DNA from: an uncultured Pseudoclavibacter sp.
GTDB taxonomy: Bacteria; Actinomycetota; Actinomycetes; Actinomycetales; Microbacteriaceae
DNA length: 37,842 nt
NCBI GenBank assembly: GCA_946221025.1
Contig: CAMIMS010000017.1
Span: 1 to 37,842 of the forward strand
Direction of reading: 5' to 3'
Positions 1 through 9,010 of the stretch are shown one piece after another. The position numbers and the translations under genes were made by a program. The notes beneath the pieces were generated by a model, which did no database searches, was not told the origin of the DNA, and saw only the letters and a program-made list of their open reading frames with translations. The stretch's first letter is position 1; every line of letters begins with the position of its first letter.

Positions 1-899
1 CTGACGCTCAGCGTTGACGTCGCTCCGGCCGACGTCGTGATGCCCTTGTACGGAGACACATCGCGAAAGTCTCGGCCCCACGCGGTGATGATGTAGCGCG
101 AATCGACCGGCTGGTTATTCGTGGGATCGATGTCGATCCACTGCCCATCCGGCGTCATGACCGCGCACCAGGCGTGCGACGCGTCCGACCCGCGCAGCTT
201 GATCTGCCCCGGAGGGGGCGATGTCTCGAGGTAGCCCGAGACGTAGCGTGCGGGAATCCCGAAGGATCGGAACACCGCGGCGGCCAGGTGCGCGAAGTCT
301 TGGCAGACGCCGGCCTTTGCGGCTATCAACTCGGGCAGCGTGGTGTTCACGTTCGTCACGCCGCTCTCGTAGGTGAAGTCGTCGTAGATTCGCTCGAACA
401 CGGTGCGAACCGCATCCCCAAACGGCATCCGCTCGTCGAGCACATCGGTGGCGTACTTCCGTGCATCGCCGAGATCGGTGAGCTCGGTCGGCAGCACGTA
501 TGCCGCACGCTCAATCGGGTCGACGGTGTTGCTCTGGCGAATCGTTTCCCGGGCTTCGGCGACGGTGATCGTATTCATCCGCTCGAGTTCGGGACGTCGC
601 CGATCGATCCGCACCAGCGACTCCTTCACGATGCTCAGCCGCTGGTGGCCGGTGGTGATCTCGAGAAAGTGCGAGAAGTTCCCGAAGGGATCGAGCACCT
701 CGTCGTGCACGGCCGGGGTCGGCGTGACCTCGGCGCGGTGCTCAAGCACGGTCTGCTGATCGGTCTCGCGGGGGCGAAGCTTCGCGCGCCCAAGCGACGC
801 CGATACCTCGGATGAGTACTCGTAGGCCGTCTCGTGGCGCACGAGGTATCGGCGCGGTGCGAAGCGGTCTTCGACGACGGCGGTTTGCTCGGAAGTCAT
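1..899 (-). CDS. Transglutaminase-like cysteine protease family protein, partial (3' end outside window)
   Basis: The frame reads MTSEQTAVV from an ATG at 899 and is still open at base 1, so at least 299 residues are present and the C-terminus lies off the left edge. It has the bacterial transglutaminase layout: an N-terminal beta domain (about residues 15-100, with RRYLVRHETAYEY) and a papain-like core. The catalytic triad is visible as Cys199 (AGVCQDFAH), His242 (ASHAWC) and Asp257 (WIDIDPTN). There is no signal peptide, so it should be cytoplasmic. The ATG overlaps the stop of the ATP-grasp-like gene upstream (ATGA at 896-899), so the two are probably translationally coupled. Proteins of this family next to circularly permuted ATP-grasp genes are predicted peptide or amide hydrolases; the substrate is unknown. 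Confidence 0.85.
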   Translation of the reverse strand, partial: MTSEQTAVVEDRFAPRRYLVRHETAYEYSSEVSASLGRAKLRPRETDQQTVLEHRAEVTPTPAVHDEVLDPFGNFSHFLEITTGHQRLSIVKESLVRIDRRRPELERMNTITVAEARETIRQSNTVDPIERAAYVLPTELTDLGDARKYATDVLDERMPFGDAVRTVFERIYDDFTYESGVTNVNTTLPELIAAKAGVCQDFAHLAAAVFRSFGIPARYVSGYLETSPPPGQIKLRGSDASHAWCAVMTPDGQWIDIDPTNNQPVDSRYIITAWGRDFRDVSPYKGITTSAGATSTLSV

Positions 900-1936
900 G
901 CCTTGGCCCCTTGAAGGTCCGAAGCGGTTTCGGATGCGGTCAGCAGCACGGTCTGGACGCGTTCCTGACCGAGCACGCAAACGGCTTGCACGCTGAAGCC
1001 GGGTTCTGTGGACGGCTCCAAGGTCTCCCGGGCGTACCAGTCCCATGGTTTCTCCCGGATAGCTGCGAGCAGCTGTTGCGCGTCGTCGTCGCGTGAATTA
1101 GTGGGGATCGACCTTGATGCCCCAGACCGGTGCGTGAGCGTGAACTCCTCTGGGCGCGAGAACGCTTCTTCACGTTCATCCTCGTTGCCGAACCAGATCG
1201 TGCGTGGCGCCGACAGGTGGAGCGGCTCGTCGAAGAAAAAGCGTGCAACGTCATCCAACACGCTCTCGAGCACCGGGTTTTCAACGGCACCCGCGCCAAT
1301 TGGGTTCGCGATCGCGACCGCTCCCCGATGCGCCGTGGCCGAAATCCCAGACACGGCGAAGGCCGCCTGCGCCCGGATATCGAGCGGATCCATTTCAAGA
1401 CTCGGGATGAGTCGGAGGACCGCATCCACGCGCTCCCTTTGCGAACCATCGTTCAACACGAGCGATCCGGCATGCACCGTGAGGGAGGAGGGATCGACAA
1501 GTCGGATCCCGAGGTGATGCGCGAAGGACTCGTGATTGGGCGTGAACGCGCCGTTCCCGGTCGAGGCAAGGGCGACCACGAGACCGTCTGCGTATCGGTG
1601 CGCAATCTCGTTCTTGATCGCCGTGTGCACCGCGCGTGAATCACCAAGCGGTTCGGCGAGCGGTGTGTCGGCCGTTGTATTGACGAGGGTCCATCCCGTG
1701 CTCGCACGCGTCAGCGTGAATCCGCATGCGAGGAGGAGCCTCTTCTGACCTCGCGGTGCCGACCACGCGCTCGGCACGAACTGCGGGTCAGAGAAGACCA
1801 TCTCGCCGGGCACGATGCCCGCGCGGATGAGTTCGCGCTCGCCGTAGAGGTCGCGCAGCATGAGCTCGATGAGGGATGCGCGCTGGGAGAGTCCGGCCAC
1901 GATGAGATCGTGCTCGGCTGACGTGAGTTGAGACAT
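896..1936 (-). CDS. Short, divergent circularly permuted ATP-grasp (type 2) family protein
   Basis: A 346-residue protein. Residues about 5-45 (LSQRASLIELMLRDLYGERE) and 115-235 (HHLGIRLVDPSSLTVHAGS, then GAVAIANPIGAGAVENPVL) match the pattern I know from circularly permuted ATP-grasp proteins, which are predicted peptide-bond ligases. It is shorter than usual: the roughly 90-residue N-terminal lobe is missing and several expected nucleotide-binding stretches look eroded, so activity is doubtful. The alpha-E domain that normally accompanies this family is neither fused nor adjacent. I chose the ATG at 1936 (MSQLTS), which has GAAGAG just upstream; the ATG at 1963 has no ribosome site. The gene lies between two transglutaminase-like genes and overlaps the downstream one by four bases. 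The family call is from recalled motifs. Confidence 0.7.
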   Translation of the reverse strand: MSQLTSAEHDLIVAGLSQRASLIELMLRDLYGERELIRAGIVPGEMVFSDPQFVPSAWSAPRGQKRLLLACGFTLTRASTGWTLVNTTADTPLAEPLGDSRAVHTAIKNEIAHRYADGLVVALASTGNGAFTPNHESFAHHLGIRLVDPSSLTVHAGSLVLNDGSQRERVDAVLRLIPSLEMDPLDIRAQAAFAVSGISATAHRGAVAIANPIGAGAVENPVLESVLDDVARFFFDEPLHLSAPRTIWFGNEDEREEAFSRPEEFTLTHRSGASRSIPTNSRDDDAQQLLAAIREKPWDWYARETLEPSTEPGFSVQAVCVLGQERVQTVLLTASETASDLQGAKA

Positions 1937-1990
1937 GCGATCTCTTCGGTGCGGGCGACCCATAAGCGGATGGCCGGTTTAGGGGGCGAT

Positions 1991-2018
1991 GTCGAAAACG
2001 CTAATGCGTTAAGCCGAC
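1991..2018. repeat. Interrupted inverted repeat upstream of the ATP-grasp-like gene
   Basis: GTCG (1991-1994) and AACGC (1997-2001) are mirrored by GCGTT (2006-2010) and CGAC (2015-2018) around a TAAT centre. It sits in the gap between the two minus-strand genes, about 55 bases upstream of the 1936 start. It could be an operator or a weak terminator for the 2061-2864 gene; there is no T-tract. Confidence 0.35.
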
Positions 2019-2060
2019 AAAACCGTCGCTGACCGCACCGTATGTCGAGAATCCATCGGA

Positions 2061-2864
2061 TCAGATGTAAACCGGCTCCGAGTGGTCATCCACCGGCAGG
2101 TCACCGTCAACGACCGCGTTGACCTTCAGAGTGCGGAACTTCGTCGCGCCAGAGATCGTCCAGCAGAAGGCGTTGTCGGCCGCGTCGCGCCCCGTCGCCA
2201 CTCGGATGAGTGACTGCCTCGGGGCTTTGCGCGTCGCGTCAATGATCTGCCACCGGTCTTCGAACGCGACCTCGGCAACCGCGTGAAAGTCCATCGGGTT
2301 CAAGCCCGGTGCATAGACGGCTGTCGCGCGGGCGGGAACACCGCGTGCGCGAAGGAGCGCCACCGTTAGGTGGGTGTAGTCACGGCAAACACCCTGACCA
2401 CCGAGGAGCGTGTCGAGCGCGGAGTCGGTGGCCTTCGAGGTGCCGGGCACATAGCGCAGGTACTCGTGGACCTTCTCCCCCACGGCGGTGATGAGGTCTT
2501 GCCCTTCAAGGCCCGCGAACCACTTCGACGCGATGCTGCCGAATCGGTCAGACTCGCTGTAGCGCGATGGGCGAAGGTACGTGAGCTTGTCGAGCTTCGT
2601 CATGGGCCGGGCGGGAGTGGATGCCGTGACGCGGGCCCGGTAGTCGAGCGTCAGCTCTCCTTCCGGCGCGATCACGACATGCGTTCGCGATCCCGAGTCG
2701 CCGAGGATCTCATCCGGGTCGAGCGGCTCCCCGTCGACCGCGATCGTGAGCTCCTCCTCAAGGATCGGCGTGCCTTCGGCGACCGCGACGCAGAACGCCA
2801 TGCGCGCCTTCTTCGTGACCGAGCTTTCGATTCGCGTCGACACAGTGGTGACCAGCTCGGCCAT
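2061..2864 (-). CDS. Transglutaminase-like cysteine protease family protein
   Basis: A 267-residue protein with an N-terminal beta domain and a papain-like transglutaminase core. The triad is Cys160 (GQGVCRDYTH), His194 (MDFHAVAEV) and Asp209 (IIDATRKAPR). The C-terminus is short and acidic. The start is the ATG at 2864, preceded by AAGGGAG at a good distance; an in-frame start at 2897 has no such site. There is no signal peptide. Bacterial homologues are predicted cytoplasmic peptidases or amidases that often travel with circularly permuted ATP-grasp proteins, and here one lies directly downstream on the same strand, followed by a second transglutaminase-like gene. The two transglutaminase-like proteins are clearly different in sequence, so this is not a recent duplication. 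The substrate is unknown. Confidence 0.85.
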   Translation of the reverse strand: MAELVTTVSTRIESSVTKKARMAFCVAVAEGTPILEEELTIAVDGEPLDPDEILGDSGSRTHVVIAPEGELTLDYRARVTASTPARPMTKLDKLTYLRPSRYSESDRFGSIASKWFAGLEGQDLITAVGEKVHEYLRYVPGTSKATDSALDTLLGGQGVCRDYTHLTVALLRARGVPARATAVYAPGLNPMDFHAVAEVAFEDRWQIIDATRKAPRQSLIRVATGRDAADNAFCWTISGATKFRTLKVNAVVDGDLPVDDHSEPVYI

Positions 2865-2947
2865 TTCGCTCCCTTGCTCCCGTGGATAACCGAGCAAACG
2901 TTACCGGCATTTCGATACCGAATCGTGACCGGATTCGAAGCGAACGA

Positions 2948-3886
2948 TCAGACGGGGAGGTAGATGAGCGGGTCCACAGCCACCGCGAGGAACAGCAGCG
3001 TCAAGTAGGTGATCGACAGGTGGAACACCTTCATCGGCTTGCCCGATCCGTCGCGAACGGTGCGGTGGTAGAGCACATGGCTCTCCCACATGAACCAGCC
3101 ACCTGCCACGAGCGCCGAAATCGTGTAGATCCAGCCCATCGGGGCGACCGGAACGAGGAGCATCGAGCAGGCAACGGTCGCCCAGGCGTAGAGCACCGTT
3201 TGCAGCGAGACCGATGTCTCCCCTTCGGTGACCGAGAGCATCGGAATGTCGGCCCGGTCGTAGTCGTCGCGGTACTTGACCGAAAGCGGCCAGTAGTGCG
3301 CCGGCGTCCACAGGAAGATCACCATGAACAGGATGAACGGTTCCCAGCTAAGGGAGTCGCGCACGGCCGCCCAGCCGATGAGCACGGGCATGCATCCGGC
3401 GATACCGCCCCAGACGATGTTCTGCTCCGTTCGGCGCTTGAGAATCATCGTGTAGAAGACGACGTAGAGGAAGATCGCGGCGACCGAGAGCGCTGCCGTG
3501 AGCGGGTTGGCGACGAGCCACAGCACCACGGTGGATGCGATTGCCAGCACCCACGCGAAGACGAGCGCCTCGCGGTCGCTGATCTCTCCCGTCACGAGCG
3601 GACGCTTTTCGGTGCGCTTCATGAGGCGGTCAATGTCGCGGTCGAGATAGCAGTTGAACGCGTTCGCGGCACCGGCTGACATTGCTCCACCGATGAGCAC
3701 GCCGAGCACCAGCCACGGGTTCGGCCAGCCGCGCTCGGCCAGGATCATCGTGGGCGCCGTCGTGATGAGCAGCAGCTCGATGATGCGGGGTTTGGTCAGC
3801 GCGACGTACGCCCTAATGGTTCGGCCCAGGGAACGCGGCTGTTTCGCCGGCGCCTCGACCGGCCGTGCGGGTGCATCGACTGGCAC
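2948..3886 (-). CDS. ctaB: Protoheme IX farnesyltransferase (heme O synthase)
   Basis: This membrane enzyme attaches a farnesyl group to heme b to make heme O, the precursor of heme A for cytochrome oxidase. It belongs to the UbiA prenyltransferase family and shows both aspartate-rich motifs: NCYLDRDIDRLMKRT in the first cytoplasmic loop and DYDRADIPML in the second. About eight or nine hydrophobic segments follow a proline/alanine-rich N-terminal tail. I prefer the GTG at 3886 (312 residues) because GGAGG lies at 3895-3899, eight bases upstream; the ATG at 3904 has no ribosome site and would leave a leader of only about 11 bases after the putative -10 box. It is divergent from tkt, the usual actinobacterial arrangement. 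Confidence 0.95.
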   Translation of the reverse strand: MPVDAPARPVEAPAKQPRSLGRTIRAYVALTKPRIIELLLITTAPTMILAERGWPNPWLVLGVLIGGAMSAGAANAFNCYLDRDIDRLMKRTEKRPLVTGEISDREALVFAWVLAIASTVVLWLVANPLTAALSVAAIFLYVVFYTMILKRRTEQNIVWGGIAGCMPVLIGWAAVRDSLSWEPFILFMVIFLWTPAHYWPLSVKYRDDYDRADIPMLSVTEGETSVSLQTVLYAWATVACSMLLVPVAPMGWIYTISALVAGGWFMWESHVLYHRTVRDGSGKPMKVFHLSITYLTLLFLAVAVDPLIYLPV

Positions 3887-3922
3887 GGAATCATCCTCCA
3901 GCATCCAAAAGTCAGTCTCGAC

Positions 3923-3928
3923 ATTCTA
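3923..3928 (-). promoter_or_regulatory. Putative -10 box for ctaB
   Basis: TAGAAT on the minus strand in the 199-base ctaB/tkt divergent gap. Transcription would begin near 3916, leaving about 29 bases of leader before the GTG at 3886. I see no convincing -35 element and could not pick a tkt promoter in the same gap. Confidence 0.35.
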
Positions 3929-4085
3929 GCGAGCGCAGTGGGATTTGGGGTGGGTGCTCCTCCACGCTTCAGATGCGCGCTCCCATGCGGATTTGTCGGT
4001 GCCGGGCGCTATCGTTGCGGCCAACGCATCGGCATGTGACCGAAGCGCGGCCCGGCCGCGATGTTCGGCCGACGAGAGGAATGGC

Positions 4086-6176
4086 ATGGCGGATTTCCAA
4101 TGGAGTGATCTCGACCGGCGAGTGGTCGATACTGTGCGAGTGCTCGCAGCCGATGCGGTCGAGAACGCGAAGGGCGGACACCCGGGCACGGCGATGAGCC
4201 TTGCTCCCCTCGCGACCCTCCTCTACCAGCGCGTCATGCGCCTAGATCCCTCCGATTCGAAGTGGATTGGGCGCGATCGTTTCGTGCTGTCGGCCGGCCA
4301 CTCGTCTCTCACCCAGTACATCCAGCTCTATCTCGGCGGTTTTGGCCTGGAGATGGATGATTTGAAGGCGCTTCGAAAGTGGCGCTCGCGCACGCCGGGT
4401 CACCCCGAGTACCGGCACACGGAGCACGTCGAGATCACGACCGGCCCGCTCGGGCAGGGTCTCGCCTCGGCGGTCGGCATGGCGTACGCCGCTCGATTCG
4501 AGCGCGGCCTGTTCGACCCGGATGCACCCGCCGGCCAGAGCCCATTCGACCACTTCATTTACGTGATCGCGGGCGATGGCGATATTCAAGAGGGCGTTAC
4601 CTCCGAGGCATCGTCGCTGGCGGGCCTGCAGGAACTCGGCAACCTCATCACGTTCTACGACGCGAACCAGATCTCGATCGAGGACGACACCGATATCGCC
4701 CTCACCGAAGATGTCGCCGCGCGCTATGAGTCCTACGGCTGGCATGTCCAGCACGTCAATTGGCGAGCGGGCGACGAGTACACCGAAGACGTCGAAGCGC
4801 TCTTCGAGGCGATCACCACGGCTCAGCAGGAGACCGGAAAGCCGTCGCTCATCATCCTGCACACGATCATCGGATGGCCCGCGCCGACGAAGCAGAACAC
4901 TGGCGCCATCCACGGGTCTGCCCTCGGCGACGAGGAGCTTCGCCGGGTGAAGGAGATCCTCGGCTTCGATCCTGATGCCGCGTTCGTCGTCGAAGACGAG
5001 GTGCTCGAGCACACGCGCTCGCTGACCGAGCGCGCTGCGGCGCAGCGCGAAACGTGGTCGGCGTCGTTCCGCGAGTGGGCCGAGCGCAATCCTGAGCGCA
5101 AGGAACTCCTTGACCGCCTCGAGGCGCACGTTCGACCCGACGGCCTGCAAGATCTGCTGCCGACCTTCGAAGGGGTCGAGAAGATCTCCACGCGCAAGGC
5201 GTCGGAAGCCGCGATCAATGCGCTCGCACCAGCGCTCCCCGAACTGTGGGGTGGGTCTGCCGACCTTGCGGGCTCGAACAACACGACGATCAAGCAGGCG
5301 AAATCCTTCGCGCCGGCCGAGCGCAGCACGTCCACGTGGGAGGCCGACCCGTACGGTCGAGTGCTGCACTTTGGCGTGCGTGAGCACGCGATGGGCGCGA
5401 TTCTCAACGGCATCGTTCTGCACGGACCGACGCGACCGTACGGCGGCACCTTTCTCATCTTCAGCGACTACATGCGTCCCGCGGTGCGACTGGCGGCGCT
5501 CATGGTCGTGCCCGTCATCTACGTATGGACCCACGACTCGGTCGCGCTCGGTGGCGATGGTCCAACTCACCAGCCGGTCGAAACGCTCACCTCGCTCCGC
5601 GCCATCATGAACCTCGCGGTCGTTCGCCCCGCGGATGCGCACGAGACCGCTGCCGCGTGGCTGCAGGCGGTCGAGCGCAACGACGGCCCGATGGGTCTCG
5701 TGCTCTCCCGTCAAGACCTCCCCGTGCTCTCGCGGAGTTCCGGGGAGGCGACCGGCGACGAGCTCGCGTCCGCCGACGGTGTTGCCCGCGGTGGGTACGT
5801 GCTCGCGGAGGCGCGAAACGGAACGCCCGAGGTCATCATCATCGCGACTGGATCCGAGGTCGCGATCGCGCTTGAGGCACGTGAGCAGCTTGAGTCAGAG
5901 GGCACTGCGACGCGCGTGGTCTCGATGCCATGCGTCGAGTGGTTCGACGAGCAAGACGAGGCCTACCGCGCGTCGGTGCTGCCCGCCGACGTGACCGCGC
6001 GAGTGAGTGTCGAAGCCGGCATTGCGCTCGGCTGGCACCGGTTCATCGGTGACCGCGGTCGCGCGGTGTCAATCGAATCGTTCGGTGAATCGGGCGATGG
6101 ACCGGTGCTCTATCGGGAACTCGGCATGACGCGTGAAGCCGTTGTGGCGGCGGCACGCGAGTCGCTCGCGAGCTAA
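4086..6176 (+). CDS. tkt: Transketolase
   Basis: A thiamine-diphosphate enzyme that moves two-carbon units between sugar phosphates in the non-oxidative pentose phosphate pathway. The 696-residue length is normal. The N-terminal domain carries GHPG (residues 31-34), the cofactor motif starting GDGDIQEG (163-170) and ending at Asn194, and the middle domain has FGVREHAMG followed by a GGTF segment and VWTHDSVALG. I chose the ATG at 4086, where homology begins (MADFQWSDLD); AGAGGA lies at 4075-4080. Upstream in-frame codons to 3945 are non-homologous. It is the first gene of the tkt-tal-pgi-zwf-opcA-pgl cluster, with 48 bases before tal. Confidence 0.97.
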   Translation: MADFQWSDLDRRVVDTVRVLAADAVENAKGGHPGTAMSLAPLATLLYQRVMRLDPSDSKWIGRDRFVLSAGHSSLTQYIQLYLGGFGLEMDDLKALRKWRSRTPGHPEYRHTEHVEITTGPLGQGLASAVGMAYAARFERGLFDPDAPAGQSPFDHFIYVIAGDGDIQEGVTSEASSLAGLQELGNLITFYDANQISIEDDTDIALTEDVAARYESYGWHVQHVNWRAGDEYTEDVEALFEAITTAQQETGKPSLIILHTIIGWPAPTKQNTGAIHGSALGDEELRRVKEILGFDPDAAFVVEDEVLEHTRSLTERAAAQRETWSASFREWAERNPERKELLDRLEAHVRPDGLQDLLPTFEGVEKISTRKASEAAINALAPALPELWGGSADLAGSNNTTIKQAKSFAPAERSTSTWEADPYGRVLHFGVREHAMGAILNGIVLHGPTRPYGGTFLIFSDYMRPAVRLAALMVVPVIYVWTHDSVALGGDGPTHQPVETLTSLRAIMNLAVVRPADAHETAAAWLQAVERNDGPMGLVLSRQDLPVLSRSSGEATGDELASADGVARGGYVLAEARNGTPEVIIIATGSEVAIALEAREQLESEGTATRVVSMPCVEWFDEQDEAYRASVLPADVTARVSVEAGIALGWHRFIGDRGRAVSIESFGESGDGPVLYRELGMTREAVVAAARESLAS

Positions 6177-6224
6177 TGCAGACGGCGAAGTGAACCCCAC
6201 GGACGATTCAACGAGGACCAGCCC

Positions 6225-7346
6225 ATGAACCAATCCCCCACCGCCCAGCTCTCCGAAATCGGTGTGAGTATCTGGCTCGATGACCTGTCGCGTGAGCGGT
6301 TGAACTCCGGATCGCTCGAGCGCCTTGTTCAAGAGCGCAACGTTGTGGGCGTGACGACGAATCCCACGATCTTCGCGAAGGCGCTGGCCAACGGTGCCGC
6401 ATATGAAGAGCAGGTGCGTGAGCTTGCCGCGGCCGGCGCGAGTGTCGAAGAAGCGATCTTCGCGCTCACTACCGAAGATGTGCGCCGCGCCTGCGACATC
6501 CTCATGCCGGTGTGGGAACGCACCGGTGGCGAAGATGGCCGCGTCTCCATCGAGGTCTCGCCGGCGATGGCGGCGGATGCGGAGGCGACGATCGCCGAGG
6601 CGAAGAAGCTGTGGGCCTCGATCGATCGGCCGAACCTCATGATCAAGATTCCGGCGACTCCCGAGGGCCTGGTCGCGACCACGATGGCGATTGCCGAAGG
6701 CATCAGCGTGAATGTCACGCTCATCTTCAGCCTCACCCGGTACCGGAAGGTCATCAACGCGTACCTCACCGGTCTCGAGCAAGCGCGGGAGGCTGGCCGG
6801 GACCTCTCGCAGATCCACTCGGTCGCTTCATTCTTCGTTTCGCGCGTCGACACCGAGATCGACGCCCGACTGGACGCGATCGGATCGGCAGAGGCCACCG
6901 AGGTGCGTTCAAAGGCCGGCATCGCGAATGCGCGTCTGGCCTACCTCATCTTCGAGCAACAGTTCTCGACCGAACGCGCTCACGTGCTCCTGGCCGACGG
7001 CGCGAACGTGCAACGGCCCCTCTGGGCATCCACCGGCGTGAAAGACCCCGCCCTTCCAGACACCCTCTACGTCGAGGAACTCGCCGCCCCGCGAACGGTC
7101 AACACCATGCCCGAGGCAACGCTTGAGGCCCTCGCCGACCACGGCGCTCCCCACGGAGATGCGATCGCCGGCACCGAGGGCAGCGCGAACGGTGTTCTCG
7201 ACACGACCGGACGGCTCGGGATCTCGTATGAAGAGGTCACCGACAAGCTCGCGCGTGAAGGCGTAGAGAAGTTCGTGGTGTCGTGGCAGGAACTTCAGCA
7301 GACCGTATCCGACCAGCTTCAGCAGGCGAAGGGATCAAGCAAATGA
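6225..7346 (+). CDS. tal: Transaldolase
   Basis: Transfers a dihydroxyacetone unit between sedoheptulose 7-phosphate and glyceraldehyde 3-phosphate in the pentose phosphate pathway. This is the longer actinobacterial/cyanobacterial type, 373 residues. VTTNPTIF is at residues 43-50 and the Schiff-base lysine is Lys141 (LMIKIPATPEG). NVTLIFSL and HSVASFFVSRVD follow in the usual order. The start has GAGGA eight bases upstream. The stop overlaps the pgi start (ATGA at 7343-7346), so the two are probably coupled. In some bacteria these two enzymes are one fused polypeptide; here they are separate. Confidence 0.96.
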   Translation: MNQSPTAQLSEIGVSIWLDDLSRERLNSGSLERLVQERNVVGVTTNPTIFAKALANGAAYEEQVRELAAAGASVEEAIFALTTEDVRRACDILMPVWERTGGEDGRVSIEVSPAMAADAEATIAEAKKLWASIDRPNLMIKIPATPEGLVATTMAIAEGISVNVTLIFSLTRYRKVINAYLTGLEQAREAGRDLSQIHSVASFFVSRVDTEIDARLDAIGSAEATEVRSKAGIANARLAYLIFEQQFSTERAHVLLADGANVQRPLWASTGVKDPALPDTLYVEELAAPRTVNTMPEATLEALADHGAPHGDAIAGTEGSANGVLDTTGRLGISYEEVTDKLAREGVEKFVVSWQELQQTVSDQLQQAKGSSK

Positions 7347-8944
7347 CCATTTCAGTGAGCACTGCCGGGGCAGCCTCAGACGCCGTTGACCGCGCACTGC
7401 CGAACCTCGTGAACGGCCAATTCGCGTCACGGCTCTTTGCGGGAGACGCTGGCATCTGGGGCGAGGCGGCCTCGGATGAAGCGGGTAAGCGCCTGGGCTG
7501 GACTCGGGCCCACGAGGTGTCCGAACCCCTTGTTGACGAAATCATCGCGCTGCGCGACGAGTACCGGCAACGCGGTATCGACCGTTTCGTGCTGTGCGGT
7601 ATGGGCGGATCCTCACTCGCTCCCGAGGTGATCACCCGCACCGCCGGTGTCGAACTCGTGGTGCTTGACTCGACCGACCCCGCGCAGGTGGCGGCGATCG
7701 TTGACGAACGGCTTGACGCGACCGCCGTGGTCGTGTCGTCAAAGTCCGGTTCGACGATTGAGACCGACTCGCAGCGACGCGCATTCGTGGATGCGTTCCG
7801 TGGGGCCGGTATCGACCCGGCCGAGCGCATCGTTATCGTGACCGATCCGGGATCGCCACTCGAGGAATCGGCCCGGGAGGCGGGGCACCGCGTCTTTCTT
7901 GCCGACCCGAATGTCGGCGGCCGCTACTCGGCGCTCACCGCGTTCGGTCTCGTTCCCTCGGGGCTCGCAGGCGCGGACATCCGCGCCCTGATCGATCAGG
8001 CGACCGCCATCGCGGATGATCTCGCCGAAGACTCGCCCGAAAACCCCGCGCTGGTGCTCGCCGCCGTCATGGCCGGTGCTGAGCCCCACCGCACCTACCT
8101 CGGCATTGTCGACGACGGGAGCGGCATCGTCGGATTCGGCGACTGGGCTGAACAGCTCATTGCCGAGTCCACCGGTAAAGAAGGCACCGGCGTGCTGCCG
8201 GTCGTGCTTGAGACCGATTCACCCGAAATCGGCTCGGCCATTCCCGACCTTCAACTCGTGCGCGTGGTCGCGAATGCCGAAGACACGCTCGCCGATGGCG
8301 ACGAGGCTGCTGTGAGCGGCCCACTTGGCGCACAGTTCCTCCTGTGGGAAGTCGCCACGGCTGCCGCCGGAATGCTCCTGGGTATCAACCCGTTCGATCA
8401 ACCCGATGTCGAATCGGCGAAGGTCGCGGCCCGAGGCCTTCTCGATGACATGCCCGAGCTCGAACCTGCGTCGCTCTTAGACGATGGCATTGAGGCGCGC
8501 GGTTCACAGGAGGTGCTTCGCGATGCGGAGAACGTATCCGAGGCGATCAACGCGCTGCTCGCAGCCCTTCCTGAGGGCGGTTATGTCGCGATCCAGGCAT
8601 ACGCCGACCGCACGCGTCTCGGGCAGCTCGCTCAGGTTCGCGATGAAATCGCCAAGCGCGCCCGCCGCCCGGTGACCTTCGGCTGGGGTCCGCGTTTCCT
8701 CCACTCCACGGGTCAGTTCCACAAGGGCGGTCCGGCAGTCGGCGTGTTCCTGCAGATCGTGACGCGTGAGTCGGCCGACCGGGACATTCCCGACCGTCCG
8801 TTCTCGTTCGGCACGCTCATTCGTGCGCAGGCCGATGGCGATCGCAAGGTGCTCGAGGAGCACGGCCGACCCGTGCTGCAGCTCACGCTAACCGAGGGTG
8901 CAGAGTCGGTCGCGGCGCTGGCCAAGCTCCTGGGCGAACTCTAG
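7343..8944 (+). CDS. pgi: Glucose-6-phosphate isomerase (Tal-Pgi type)
   Basis: Interconverts glucose 6-phosphate and fructose 6-phosphate. The 533-residue protein has two SIS domains. The sugar-phosphate site is visible in CGMGGSS (residues 85-91) and SSKSGST (132-138), with FGWGPRFLHSTGQ and FHKGGPAVGVF near the C-terminus. It resembles the isomerase half of the transaldolase/isomerase fusion proteins more than the E. coli enzyme. The ATG at 7343 overlaps the tal stop and has GAAGGGA about ten bases upstream, which makes it better than the in-frame start at 7283 inside tal. It places the branch point of glycolysis in the same operon as the pentose phosphate enzymes. Confidence 0.93.
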   Translation: MTISVSTAGAASDAVDRALPNLVNGQFASRLFAGDAGIWGEAASDEAGKRLGWTRAHEVSEPLVDEIIALRDEYRQRGIDRFVLCGMGGSSLAPEVITRTAGVELVVLDSTDPAQVAAIVDERLDATAVVVSSKSGSTIETDSQRRAFVDAFRGAGIDPAERIVIVTDPGSPLEESAREAGHRVFLADPNVGGRYSALTAFGLVPSGLAGADIRALIDQATAIADDLAEDSPENPALVLAAVMAGAEPHRTYLGIVDDGSGIVGFGDWAEQLIAESTGKEGTGVLPVVLETDSPEIGSAIPDLQLVRVVANAEDTLADGDEAAVSGPLGAQFLLWEVATAAAGMLLGINPFDQPDVESAKVAARGLLDDMPELEPASLLDDGIEARGSQEVLRDAENVSEAINALLAALPEGGYVAIQAYADRTRLGQLAQVRDEIAKRARRPVTFGWGPRFLHSTGQFHKGGPAVGVFLQIVTRESADRDIPDRPFSFGTLIRAQADGDRKVLEEHGRPVLQLTLTEGAESVAALAKLLGEL

Positions 8945-9010
8945 GTTCGGTGCCCACCTGCAACGCATGCGCATGAGCGAAGCCGACCCGGCCGTCACGA
9001 GGTTCGCCAG

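Noticed and set aside
2919..2937. CGAATC/GATTCG hairpin between ctaB and the transglutaminase gene
   Set aside because: Only six base pairs with no T-tract; too weak to call as a terminator.
3929..4073. tkt promoter in the divergent gap
   Set aside because: TTGTCG and TATCGT are present but only 11 bases apart, so they do not form a credible promoter.
4242..5714. A 490-codon open frame antisense to tkt
   Set aside because: It lies opposite well-supported transketolase sequence, is arginine-rich and low in protein-like motifs. Long antisense frames are expected in high-GC codon-biased genes; similar ones occur opposite most genes here.
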